Assembly (NCBI RefSeq): GCF_900112575.1
Contig: NZ_FOMH01000011.1
Coordinates: 212,595 to 276,594 of the forward strand
Source of the DNA: Flavobacterium phragmitis
GTDB lineage: Bacteria > Bacteroidota > Bacteroidia > Flavobacteriales > Flavobacteriaceae
DNA length: 64,000 nucleotides
Reading direction: 5' to 3'
Below are positions 43,787-51,969 of the stretch, piece after piece; within the stretch, counting starts at the first letter, position 1, and each line of letters begins with the position of its first letter. A program made the translations under genes and the position numbers. Below the pieces are notes generated by a model. The model had not been told where the DNA came from. It ran no database searches and saw only the letters and a list, made by a program, of their open reading frames with translations.

Positions 43787-44242
43787 ATGACAACAATTCA
43801 TCTCACAACCAAAATAAAAGGATCAAAACAAATCGTCTTCGATGTTTCAAGAAATATTGACATTCATCAAAAATCTGCAAGTCCTTCAAAAGAAAGCGCC
43901 ATTGAAGGCGTAATTTCTGGTTTAATAAATTTGGATGAAACAGTAACCTGGCGGGGAAAACATTTTGGATTCTATCTTACGCATAAAAGCAGAATTACAG
44001 CAATGAATTTCTATGATTATTTTGTGGATGAAATGGAAAAAGGTAAATTCAAATCTTTCGGACATGAACATTTTTTTGAAGAAGAAAATGGATTTACAAT
44101 TATGAAAGATAAACTGCAATATAAAACTCCGTTTGGGATTTTCGGGAAGTTATTTGATGTTTTGTTCTTGAAGAGACATTTGACGGATTTTCTTTTAGGA
44201 AGAAATAAGGTTTTGAAAGAGATTTCAGAGAAAAATATTTGA
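43787..44242 (+). CDS. SRPBCC/START-like protein
   Basis: The 151-residue protein has the helix-grip START pattern: strand IHLTTKIKGSKQIVFDVSRN, a helix around 26-36, then KFKSFGHEHFFEEENGFTIM and a final long helix HLTDFLLGRNKVLKEISEKN. Such folds bind hydrophobic ligands. No catalytic residues stand out. It is last in the GbsR-linked cluster. SRPBCC/TIGR01777/DCC neighbours recur together in flavobacteria to my knowledge, which supports a common but unknown pathway. Confidence 0.82.
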   Translation: MTTIHLTTKIKGSKQIVFDVSRNIDIHQKSASPSKESAIEGVISGLINLDETVTWRGKHFGFYLTHKSRITAMNFYDYFVDEMEKGKFKSFGHEHFFEEENGFTIMKDKLQYKTPFGIFGKLFDVLFLKRHLTDFLLGRNKVLKEISEKNI

Positions 44243-44387
44243 TTGGATTTTATTTCACGCAGATTCTACAGATTTTAGCAGATTTCGCAGATAAAAATAA
44301 ATTCAATTTCCTCTAGTTAAAACTGGAGGAAATTCAAAAACAGTTTACTGAAATTTCTTTTCTTCAAATTCTACATTTCAAACATAG

Positions 44388-44407
44388 CCCGCGGTTTCAA
44401 CCGCGGG
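44388..44407. repeat. 20-bp palindrome CCCGCGGTT...
   Basis: CCCGCGGTT, TC, AACCGCGGG is a perfect GC-rich palindrome in AT-rich DNA. It is followed at 44441-44460 by the 20-bp palindrome CCAATGGTT, AA, AACCATTGG. Confidence 0.8.
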
Positions 44408-44517
44408 AAACGTTTCGAATATTTGCGTAAAGAAAGCGTCCCAATGGTTAAAACCATTGGCAATACTGACAAATAAACATTATATTTTGAAAATGATACT
44501 TCTCGTTTTCACAGTTT

Positions 44518-44632
44518 GCGTGAGGGATAGGAGCTGGCTACCGAAGTAGCGCGAATAGCCCGACCCCGATAAAACAAGCGGGCGAATATGCGCAAAGTAA
44601 TTTTGCCCACTTGTTTTATCGGGGGCACGCCC
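44518..44632 (+). repeat. 115-bp dispersed structured element, copy 1
   Basis: It runs from GCGTGAGGGATAGGAGC to GGGGGCACGCCC. Inside are the hairpin GCTAC-CGAA-GTAGC and a long stem CCGATAAAACAAGCGGGC paired with GCCCACTTGTTTTATCGG. Copies occur at 48670-48784 (inverted) and 61170-61282. A minus-strand ORF across it is an accident of the repeat. Confidence 0.9.
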
Positions 44633-44642
44633 AAAATATTTA

Positions 44643-45455
44643 TCACAAAAAAACCACCATCAGCCACCAAAAAATCGGCACCGCTTCTACCCAAAAAGAA
44701 GTGTAATATTTGGAGCGATTTGGATTGGCAAAGATGATAAAAAGCATTAGCATAATGACCATTATCAAATTGATGAAGGCATCGTGATAATTAAATGTTG
44801 ATATGAAAATTTCTAAAAACCAAAACGGTACTAAAAGTGAAAGCCCTAAAAATTTTGTTTTTTTCACGCCGATTGTCTGTGGAACGGTTTGCAAATGCGG
44901 ATCGTCATTGGCTAAATCAATGATTTCGAAAACCAGAATCAAAACAAAAACCAATACAAAACGTTGAATGCATTTGATGAAGAAATCTGTTGTAAACGGA
45001 ATTTCGGCATTTATTAAAGGGAGAACCAAAGTCGCACCAACCCAACAAAGTGCTACAATGTATATTTTCACGCCTGCCCAGTTTCGGGCATTTCTTCGGT
45101 TTGGGAAAAAGGGTAAAGTGTAAAGCGCCGTTATCAGAAAAATGATGACCGAAACAATTTGGGTAATCTGCTTTAAATGGAAAAAATGATAGCCAACCAA
45201 AAGAAGCGAAATAAAACTCAAAACGGCGATGATTTTTAACTGAATCCCGATTGGATTTTTCTTTACTCGAACCAATGCATCATATTTTACGAAATTATAT
45301 CCTACAATTGTTCCAAAAAAAACAAATAGTGCCATTGGCTCATCATATTGAATATGAAACACATGAAACGTAATTCGAACTAAAGCATAACACGACAAAG
45401 CCACGTGAATACTGCTGTTTAAATAAAAATTCAATATTTGTTTGAGGAGTTTCAT
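44643..45455 (-). CDS. UbiA prenyltransferase-like integral membrane protein
   Basis: The 270-residue protein has seven to eight hydrophobic helices. FEIIDLANDDPHLQTVPQTI around residue 190 resembles the second Asp-rich loop of UbiA prenyltransferases, while the first loop (YNFVKYDALVRVKKN) is divergent, so catalytic activity is uncertain. ATG 45455 (MKLLKQILNFYLNSS) is chosen over an upstream start at 45488, because the membrane topology begins cleanly there. It is divergent from gcvP and its end abuts dispersed element copy 1. Confidence 0.72.
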   Translation of the reverse strand: MKLLKQILNFYLNSSIHVALSCYALVRITFHVFHIQYDEPMALFVFFGTIVGYNFVKYDALVRVKKNPIGIQLKIIAVLSFISLLLVGYHFFHLKQITQIVSVIIFLITALYTLPFFPNRRNARNWAGVKIYIVALCWVGATLVLPLINAEIPFTTDFFIKCIQRFVLVFVLILVFEIIDLANDDPHLQTVPQTIGVKKTKFLGLSLLVPFWFLEIFISTFNYHDAFINLIMVIMLMLFIIFANPNRSKYYTSFWVEAVPIFWWLMVVFL

Positions 45456-45552
45456 ATCACGAAATCTAATCAATTGGTAACAAATCAACTCTTTAGTTAG
45501 AAAATTGATAAAAAATGAAGTTAAAAATACCCATTAAATTATTAATAATACT

Positions 45553-45653
45553 TAATTTTGCGCCACAAAAAAACAACACATTTACTATAAAATGTAATAA
45601 ACCCTGTGTAGCATGAGATTACGTCAAATAAAACACCCGGCAAATTACTTTTG
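45553..45653 (+). promoter_or_regulatory. two -7-like boxes upstream of gcvP
   Basis: TAATTTTG (45553-45560) and TACTTTTG (45646-45653) both match TAnnTTTG. The second gives a leader of about 20 nt and the first about 115 nt. No -33 TTTG lies at normal spacing from either, so which one is used is unknown. Confidence 0.4.
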
Positions 45654-45678
45654 ATCTTTAAAAAATAGACTGCTACAA

Positions 45679-48528
45679 ATGAAAACAGATGCTTTTGCTT
45701 TAAGACACATTGGTCCAAGAGAAACAGATCTTCAACACATGTTACAAACCATTGGTGTTGACTCGATTGAACAACTTGTTTATGAAACCCTTCCGGACGA
45801 TATTCGTTTAAAAGCGCCTTTGAATTTAGATCCTGCAATGACAGAATTCGAATTTGCAAATCATATTCGCGAATTAGGAAAGAAAAACAAAACATTTAAA
45901 TCATACATTGGTTTGGGTTATCACCCAACTATCGTTCCGGCTCCAATTCAGAGAAATATCTTCGAAAACCCAGGATGGTACACAGCTTACACGCCTTATC
46001 AAGCAGAAATTGCTCAAGGTCGTCTGGAAGCTATTTTAAATTTCCAAACTACTGTTATCGAATTGACAGGAATGGAAATTGCCAATGCCTCTTTACTAGA
46101 TGAAGGAACTGCTGCAGCAGAAGCTATGGCTTTATTATTCGACGTTCGTACGAGAGATCAAAAGAAAAACAATACACACAAATTCTTCGTTTCTGAAGAA
46201 ATTTTACCTCAAACTTTATCTGTACTTCAAACGCGTTCAACTCCAATTGGAATTGAATTGGTTGTTGGAAACCATGAAACATTTGATTTTTCAAATGAAT
46301 TCTTCGGAGCTATTTTACAATATCCTGGGAAATACGGTCAAGTAAATGATTATAGTGCCTTTGTTGCTAAAGCAAAAGAAAACGAAATCAAAGTTGCCTT
46401 TGCTGCTGATATTTTATCACTTGCAACCTTAACTTCTCCGGGAGAAATGGGAGCTGCAGTAGTAGTTGGAACAACTCAGCGTTTTGGTGTACCAATGGGT
46501 TACGGTGGTCCTCACGCTGCTTACTTTGCAACTAAAGACGAATACAAGCGTTCAATGCCGGGCCGTATCATTGGAGTTTCTGTTGATGCAAACGGAAACC
46601 GTGCTTTACGTATGGCTTTAGGAACTCGTGAACAGCACATCAAACGTGAAAAAGCGACTTCAAACATTTGTACGGCTCAGGTTTTATTGGCAGTTATGGC
46701 TGGAATGTACGCAGTTTACCACGGACCAAAAGGATTAAAATATATTGCAAATAAAGTTCACGCCTCTGCAGTGACGACTGCTGAAGTTTTAAATAAATTA
46801 GGAGTTTACCAAACCAACACTGCTTACTTTGATACTATTTTAGTAAAAGCTGATGCTCAAAAAGTAAAAACGGTTGCGGAGAAAAACAAAGTAAACTTCT
46901 TCTATCCTGATGCTGATTCAGTTTCAATTTCATTAAACGAAACAACTTCTGTTGCAGACATTAACCAAATCGTTGCAATTTTTGCTGAAGCTTTAGGGAA
47001 AGAAACTGTTACGGTTTCTGAGTTATCTACTGGAAGTCAATTACCGGCTTCATTAGAAAGAACATCTTCTTTCTTGACGCATGATGTATTCAACAATCAT
47101 CATTCAGAAAGTCAGTTAATGCGTTACATCAAAAAATTAGAGCGTAAAGATTTATCATTGAATCACTCGATGATTTCATTAGGTTCTTGTACAATGAAAT
47201 TAAATGCAGCTTCTGAAATGTTGCCTCTTTCAATGCCAAACTGGAACAGCATTCACCCGTTTGCACCAGTTGACCAAGTAGAAGGTTACCTTACAATGCT
47301 TAAAAAATTAGAGCAACAATTAAATGTAATTACTGGATTTGCTGGAACAACTTTACAGCCAAATTCAGGAGCTCAAGGAGAATATGCTGGATTAATGGCG
47401 ATTCGTGCTTACCACATGTCAAGAAACGAAGGGCATCGTAATGTATGTTTGATTCCATCATCAGCTCACGGAACAAATCCTGCTTCTGCAGCGATGGCCG
47501 GAATGAAAATCATTGTTACGAAAACTACTCCAGAAGGAAACATTGACGTAGAAGATTTAAGAGAAAAAGCAATTGAACATAAAGATGATTTATCTTGTTT
47601 AATGGTAACGTATCCTTCTACTCACGGAGTTTTCGAATCTTCAATTATTGAAATCACAAAATTAATCCACGAAAACGGCGGATTAGTATATATGGATGGT
47701 GCAAACATGAACGCACAAGTTGGATTAACAAATCCTGCTACAATTGGCGCTGACGTTTGTCACTTAAACTTACACAAAACTTTCGCTATTCCTCACGGTG
47801 GTGGCGGACCTGGAGTTGGACCAATTTGTGTGAACGAAAAATTAGTTCCGTTCTTGCCAACAAACCCAATCTTAAATGTTGGTGGTGAGCAAGCAATTAC
47901 TGCTATTTCATCTGCGCCTTACGGATCTGCTTTGGTTTGTTTAATTTCTTACGGTTACATTACAATGATGGGAGCTGAAGGATTAAAAAGCGCTACAGAG
48001 CACGCTATCTTGAATGCAAACTACATGAAATCTCGTTTCGAAGGACACTACCCAATTCTTTATACTGGAGAATGTGGAAGAGCAGCTCACGAAATGATCT
48101 TAGATTGCCGTGCATTTAAAGAAAACGGAATCGAAGTTGGTGACATCGCAAAACGTTTAATGGATTACGGTTTCCACGCTCCAACGGTTTCTTTCCCAGT
48201 TGCTGGAACTTTAATGATCGAACCAACTGAATCTGAAGATTTAGCGGAGTTAGATCGTTTCTGTGACGCTTTAATTTCAATCAGAAAAGAAATCGAAGCT
48301 GCAACTGCTGATGATAAAAACAACGTATTGAAAAATGCACCTCACACATTAGCAATGTTAACTTCTGATTCTTGGGATTTCCCTTATTCTAGAGAAACTG
48401 CAGCTTACCCATTAGATTACATCGCTGACAATAAATTCTGGCCATCAGTTCGTCGTGTTGATGATGCTTATGGTGATAGAAATTTAGTTTGCAGCTGTGC
48501 TCCGATTGAAGCTTATATGGAAAGCTAA
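45679..48528 (+). CDS. gcvP: glycine dehydrogenase (decarboxylating), glycine-cleavage P-protein
   Basis: The 949-residue PLP enzyme decarboxylates glycine and loads the aminomethyl group onto the lipoyl H-protein. It is the long single-chain form, with alpha and beta halves fused. The start DAFALRHIGPRETDLQHML, GSCTMKLNAASEML and the PLP-lysine motif LNLHKTFAIPHGGGGPG (Lys700) are visible. It is transcribed alone, without gcvT or gcvH beside it. The leader shows no glycine riboswitch. A palindrome with a T-tract follows the stop. Confidence 0.97.
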   Translation: MKTDAFALRHIGPRETDLQHMLQTIGVDSIEQLVYETLPDDIRLKAPLNLDPAMTEFEFANHIRELGKKNKTFKSYIGLGYHPTIVPAPIQRNIFENPGWYTAYTPYQAEIAQGRLEAILNFQTTVIELTGMEIANASLLDEGTAAAEAMALLFDVRTRDQKKNNTHKFFVSEEILPQTLSVLQTRSTPIGIELVVGNHETFDFSNEFFGAILQYPGKYGQVNDYSAFVAKAKENEIKVAFAADILSLATLTSPGEMGAAVVVGTTQRFGVPMGYGGPHAAYFATKDEYKRSMPGRIIGVSVDANGNRALRMALGTREQHIKREKATSNICTAQVLLAVMAGMYAVYHGPKGLKYIANKVHASAVTTAEVLNKLGVYQTNTAYFDTILVKADAQKVKTVAEKNKVNFFYPDADSVSISLNETTSVADINQIVAIFAEALGKETVTVSELSTGSQLPASLERTSSFLTHDVFNNHHSESQLMRYIKKLERKDLSLNHSMISLGSCTMKLNAASEMLPLSMPNWNSIHPFAPVDQVEGYLTMLKKLEQQLNVITGFAGTTLQPNSGAQGEYAGLMAIRAYHMSRNEGHRNVCLIPSSAHGTNPASAAMAGMKIIVTKTTPEGNIDVEDLREKAIEHKDDLSCLMVTYPSTHGVFESSIIEITKLIHENGGLVYMDGANMNAQVGLTNPATIGADVCHLNLHKTFAIPHGGGGPGVGPICVNEKLVPFLPTNPILNVGGEQAITAISSAPYGSALVCLISYGYITMMGAEGLKSATEHAILNANYMKSRFEGHYPILYTGECGRAAHEMILDCRAFKENGIEVGDIAKRLMDYGFHAPTVSFPVAGTLMIEPTESEDLAELDRFCDALISIRKEIEAATADDKNNVLKNAPHTLAMLTSDSWDFPYSRETAAYPLDYIADNKFWPSVRRVDDAYGDRNLVCSCAPIEAYMES

Positions 48529-48555
48529 AAAATAGTTTTCTTATACATATTCAAG

Positions 48556-48592
48556 CCCGACAGGTTTTAAAACCTGTCGGGTTTTGTTTTTT
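48556..48592 (+). terminator. gcvP terminator formed by a CCCGACAGG palindrome
   Basis: The perfect 26-bp palindrome CCCGACAGGTTTT/AAAACCTGTCGGG (48556-48581) is followed by TTTTGTTTTTTT. It is 28 nt after the gcvP stop. The same palindrome recurs at 48800-48834. Confidence 0.85.
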
Positions 48593-48669
48593 TGTTTCAG
48601 GTTTCAGGTTTCAGGTTTTCTGTAGAACGTGAAACCTGAAATTTGAAACAATTAAAACAAAAATCATCT

Positions 48670-48784
48670 GGGCGTGCCCCCGATAAAACAAACGGGCAAA
48701 ATTACTTTGAGCATAGCCGCCCGCTTGTTTTATCGGGGTCGGGCTATCCAGGCTACTTCGGTAGCTTCCTCCTATCCCTCACGC
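48670..48784 (-). repeat. 115-bp dispersed structured element, copy 2 (inverted)
   Basis: This is the reverse complement of the family, the same length as copy 1 and highly similar. GGGCGTGCCCCCG marks one end and CTATCCCTCACGC the other. The GCTACCGAAGTAGC hairpin is conserved. It is bracketed by two CCCGACAGG palindromes. Confidence 0.9.
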
Positions 48785-48799
48785 AAATCCGTATCCTAA

Positions 48800-48834
48800 G
48801 AAACCCGACAGGTTTTAAAAACCTGTCGGGTTTC
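48800..48834. repeat. 35-bp palindrome GAAACCCGACAGG...
   Basis: GAAACCCGACAGGTTTT, A, AAAACCTGTCGGGTTTC is a perfect palindrome apart from its single central base. It differs from the copy at 43738-43770 at one position in each arm (G/C versus T/A), so pairing is kept. Confidence 0.85.
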
Positions 48835-49066
48835 TCAATAGTACAAATTAAGAGATAACCTCAAACATGAAAAAAAACTTTTATCTTCACTTTCATTTCA
48901 ATCGTTTGAAATCTCGGAAAAACAAAAAAATCGTTAAAAAATAAACAATATATCTTTTAAAAAATCGTTATTCCATAATTATATGCATGCATAATATTTT
49001 TTATGATAGTTATCATTTTTTTATTTATACATTAGCATGAAATTTATGGGATAATTAAAGGAAATA

Positions 49067-50125
49067 ATGAAAATAAAAATTATTGGTATTGGGAGCTATA
49101 TTCCTAATCAAGAAGTAAAAAACACAGATTTTGACAAACATGTTTTTTTAAATGAGGATGGAACTCCTTTTGGTTATCCGAACGAAGTCGTTATTAAAAA
49201 GTTTAAAGGCATTACCGGAATCGAGAACCGTCGTTATGCTGAAAAAGATCAAACCGCATCTGACTTAGCTTTTTTTGCTGCGCAAAAAGCAATTGCCAAT
49301 GCAAATATTGATGCTGAAACTTTAGATTATATTATCATCGCACATAATTTTGGGGATGTAAAAACTGGAACCACTCAATCCGATATTTTACCGAGTTTAG
49401 CAACACGTGTTAAAAACAAATTAGGAATTAAAAATCCTAAATGTGTCGCTTACGATATTATTTTTGGATGTCCGGGATGGATCGAAGGTGTTTTACAGGC
49501 CAATGCTTTCATCAAATCAGGAATGGCAAAAAGAGTAATGGTAATTGGAGCCGAAACTTTATCAAGAGTTGTAGATGATCACGATCGTGATTCAATGATT
49601 TATTCTGATGGTGCCGGAGCTTCAATCTTGGAAGCTTCAACTGATGAAGCTGGATTATTAGCTTACGAAAGCGCTACTTTTGCAACTGACGAAGCTGGTT
49701 TTCTTTTCTTCGGAAAATCATATAACAAAGATTTAGATCCAGATACAAAATACATCAAAATGTACGGACGTAAAATTTACGAATTTGCGTTAAGCAATGT
49801 ACCGTGTGCAATGAAAAACTGTTTAGATAATAGCGGAATTGCAATTGATGAAGTTAAAAAAATCCTTATTCATCAAGCAAACGAAAAAATGGACGAAGCC
49901 ATTATCGAACGTTTCTACAAATTATACGGACAAACTCCTCCTAAAGACATCATGCCAATGAGCATTCATGATTTAGGAAACAGCAGTGTTGCAACTGTTC
50001 CTACTTTGTATGATTTAATTCTGAAAGGAAAAGTGGAAGGCCATGAAATTAACAAAGGTGATGTTCTTATTTTTGCTTCAGTTGGAGCAGGAATGAATAT
50101 TAATGCTTTTGTTTACCGATATTAA
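49067..50125 (+). CDS. 3-oxoacyl-ACP synthase III (KAS III/FabH-like)
   Basis: The 352-residue thiolase-fold enzyme should condense an acyl-CoA with malonyl-ACP. The Cys-His-Asn triad is intact: Cys135 in IFGCPGWIEG, His269 in ILIHQANEKM and Asn305 in LGNSSVATVP. It is somewhat longer than housekeeping FabH and has no fatty-acid genes beside it. It may be a second KAS III for branched or special lipids rather than the main initiator. The gene is monocistronic in appearance. No exact promoter box was found. Confidence 0.92.
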   Translation: MKIKIIGIGSYIPNQEVKNTDFDKHVFLNEDGTPFGYPNEVVIKKFKGITGIENRRYAEKDQTASDLAFFAAQKAIANANIDAETLDYIIIAHNFGDVKTGTTQSDILPSLATRVKNKLGIKNPKCVAYDIIFGCPGWIEGVLQANAFIKSGMAKRVMVIGAETLSRVVDDHDRDSMIYSDGAGASILEASTDEAGLLAYESATFATDEAGFLFFGKSYNKDLDPDTKYIKMYGRKIYEFALSNVPCAMKNCLDNSGIAIDEVKKILIHQANEKMDEAIIERFYKLYGQTPPKDIMPMSIHDLGNSSVATVPTLYDLILKGKVEGHEINKGDVLIFASVGAGMNINAFVYRY

Positions 50126-50154
50126 ATAAAGCTTTATAAGTTTAAGCGAAATAA

Positions 50155-50297
50155 TCTCGCAAAGACGCTAAGTCACAAAGTTTTTTAAACCATATAAGCA
50201 ATGTAAGATATTTTAAGATTTCTCTTAATTGAACTTATATTATTTATATGGTTTATTTTTTTATCAAAACTTTTGCGACTTCGCGTCTTTGCGAAAA
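50155..50297. repeat. nested inverted-repeat element (CGCAAAGACGC family)
   Basis: Outer imperfect arms (about 50155-50186 and 50265-50297; TCTCGCAAAGACGCTAAGTC facing GACTTCGCGTCTTTGCGA) enclose the inner pair AAACCATATA (50187-50196) and TATATGGTTT (50245-50254). No ORF. Confidence 0.75.
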
Positions 50298-50359
50298 ATT
50301 CATTTAAAACTTACCACCGCAACTGAATACTAAAAACTGAACACTGAATACTTTTTTAG

Positions 50360-50367
50360 TATATTTG
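50360..50367 (+). promoter_or_regulatory. -7 promoter box of the methyltransferase gene
   Basis: TATATTTG matches TAnnTTTG. The transcript would start near 50372-50375, 40 nt before the methyltransferase ATG, and would include a short out-of-frame ORF (50386-50439). Confidence 0.55.
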
Positions 50368-50413
50368 CGACCTAATTAACAATTCATGAACGAGAGATTC
50401 GTTCGCAATGACT

Positions 50414-50941
50414 ATGTACGAAAAAACGTTTCCGAATAAGAGATTCAGACTTACCTTAGAATTTTTACAAAAACACGTTAGCACCTCTGAAACCATTTTT
50501 GATTTTGGTGTTCCAAATCCGTTCTCCAAAATAATGGAAGAAAACGGTTATACTGTAAAAAATACTAAAGGCGAAGATTTAGATAACGATCATACTGCTT
50601 TACAAACAGAAGATTATACCGTTTTTACAGCATTTGAAATTTTCGAACATTTATTAAATCCGTATACCATTTTACAAAACGTAAAATGTGACAAATTGCT
50701 AATTTCAATTCCGTTGCGTTTATGGTTTTCACCGGCATACCGTTCTAAAACGGATATGTGGGACAGGCATTACCATGAATTTGAAGACTGGCAATTGGAC
50801 TGGCTTTTAGAAAAAACAGGATGGAAAATTACAGATCGTCTTCAATTTACACATCCGGTAAAAAAACTTGGACTTAGACCCTTATTAAGATATTTCACTC
50901 CAAGATATTACATTGTTGCGGCAGAAAAAATAAAAGCCTAA
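50414..50941 (+). CDS. SAM-dependent class I methyltransferase (small, unassigned)
   Basis: The 175-residue protein has a Rossmann-like methyltransferase outline: IFDFGVPNPFSKIMEENGY (motif I degenerate), FTAFEIFEHLLNPYTIL and DKLLISIPLRLWFSP. HDR-like WDRHYHEFEDWQLDWLLEK follows. It resembles lipid or glycan methyltransferases, but the substrate is unknown. MYEKTFPNKRF at 50414 is taken as the start; ATG 50408 is also possible. It precedes a GT2 glycosyltransferase by 100 nt, hinting at a cell-surface role. Confidence 0.8.
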   Translation: MYEKTFPNKRFRLTLEFLQKHVSTSETIFDFGVPNPFSKIMEENGYTVKNTKGEDLDNDHTALQTEDYTVFTAFEIFEHLLNPYTILQNVKCDKLLISIPLRLWFSPAYRSKTDMWDRHYHEFEDWQLDWLLEKTGWKITDRLQFTHPVKKLGLRPLLRYFTPRYYIVAAEKIKA

Positions 50942-51041
50942 AGGCAAATTCCAATAGAAAAATTCCAAATTCCAATTTTAGCAATCTCGTTAAGATTGGA
51001 ATTTGGAATTTTAAAGAATTGGATCTTTAAATTGAAAATTT

Positions 51042-51890
51042 ATGAAATACTACATCGTCATTCCGGCACATAACGAGCAAGACTTAATTGGCTTAACCTT
51101 ACAATCTCTGGTTTCGCAAACCGTTTTGCCTTCAAAAGTTGTGGTTGTCAATGATAATTCAACTGATAAAACAGAAGAAGTTGTGTTGGGATTCGCAAAA
51201 AAAAATCCATACATCTCTGTTGTAAACAAAACTTCAGATGCTATTCATTTACCAGGCAGCAAAGTGATTCAGGCCTTTCAGAAAGGTTTTGAAACTTTGG
51301 ATTCTGATTATGATATTATTGTAAAAATTGACGGTGATTTAATTTTTCCTCCAAACTATTTCGAAACCATAATCAAACATTTCGAATCTGATTCAAAAAT
51401 CGGAATGGTGGGCGGATTCTGCTATATCGATAAAAACGGCGAATGGGTTTTAGAAAACCTAACCGATAAAGACCACATTCGTGGCGCTTTAAAGGCTTAC
51501 AGAAAAGAAACTTTCCAACAAATTGGAGGTTTAAAACCTGCAATGGGTTGGGATACTGTAGATGAATTATTGTGTAAATATTACGATTGGAAAATAGTTA
51601 CCGATCAATCCTTACATGTAAAACATCTAAAACCAACTGGTGCAAATTACAACAAAACAGCCCGCTACAAACAAGGTGAAGCTTTTTATACCTTAGGATA
51701 TGGCTTTTGGATCACTGCGATTGCTTCGGCAAAATTGGCGATGATGAAGAAAAAACCATTCCTTTTTTTAGATTACATTAAAGGTTTTATGAAAGCTAAA
51801 AGTGCCAAAACTCCTTTATTAGTAACTCCTGAACAAGCTAATTTTATTAGAAATTATCGTTGGAAGAAAATGAAACAAAAGTTAATTTGA
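51042..51890 (+). CDS. GT2-family glycosyltransferase
   Basis: The 282-residue GT-A glycosyltransferase starts YYIVIPAHNEQDLIGLTLQS and has VVVNDNSTDKTEE, the metal-binding DGDL (KIDGDLIFPPNYFE) and a C-terminal RGALKAYRKETFQQIGGL region. One or two C-terminal hydrophobic stretches (about 224-255) may tether it to the membrane. Donor and acceptor are unknown. Its linkage with the methyltransferase upstream suggests surface-polysaccharide or glycolipid assembly. Confidence 0.9.
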   Translation: MKYYIVIPAHNEQDLIGLTLQSLVSQTVLPSKVVVVNDNSTDKTEEVVLGFAKKNPYISVVNKTSDAIHLPGSKVIQAFQKGFETLDSDYDIIVKIDGDLIFPPNYFETIIKHFESDSKIGMVGGFCYIDKNGEWVLENLTDKDHIRGALKAYRKETFQQIGGLKPAMGWDTVDELLCKYYDWKIVTDQSLHVKHLKPTGANYNKTARYKQGEAFYTLGYGFWITAIASAKLAMMKKKPFLFLDYIKGFMKAKSAKTPLLVTPEQANFIRNYRWKKMKQKLI

Positions 51891-51969
51891 TTGCCAAAAC
51901 AGTCGAAAAAAGGGAACTCATACCCCATAACTCATAACTTCTTTTTACCTTAGCCAATATTTAAAAATT

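Larger units (their letters stand above)
44243..44642. other. intergenic region made largely of palindromic repeats
   Basis: These 400 nt hold no gene. They contain CGCAGATTC-type words (44265-44300), the palindromes CCCGCGGTTTCAACCGCGGG (44388-44407) and CCAATGGTTAAAACCATTGG (44441-44460), and a 115-bp dispersed element (44518-44632) that ends 10 nt from the stop of the minus-strand membrane gene. Confidence 0.8.
48593..49066. other. intergenic region with repeat words, dispersed element and an AT-rich stretch
   Basis: It holds GTTTCAGGTTTCAGG / GAAACCTGAAATTTG low-complexity words (48594-48655), dispersed element copy 2 (48670-48784), a CCCGACAGG palindrome (48800-48834) and about 200 nt of AT-rich DNA before the KAS III gene, including ATGCATGCAT near 48983. 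No gene is supported. Confidence 0.75.

Noticed and set aside
44509..44694. Small minus-strand ORF of 61 codons
   Set aside because: It runs through dispersed element copy 1 and into the UbiA-like gene. Similar accidental ORFs arise in copies 2 and 3.
45561..45678. Possible glycine riboswitch in the gcvP leader
   Set aside because: The conserved glycine-aptamer core and paired helices are not recognisable, and only about 25-120 nt of AT-rich leader is available.
45542..45895. 117-codon minus-strand ORF over the gcvP start
   Set aside because: It is antisense to the start of a clearly real gene and lacks protein family features.
48643..48858. 71-codon plus-strand ORF with an apparent GYPGYFGSFLLSLTQIR segment
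   Set aside because: It is a translation of dispersed element copy 2. The same peptide-like pattern appears in the ORF across copy 3, so it reflects the repeat.
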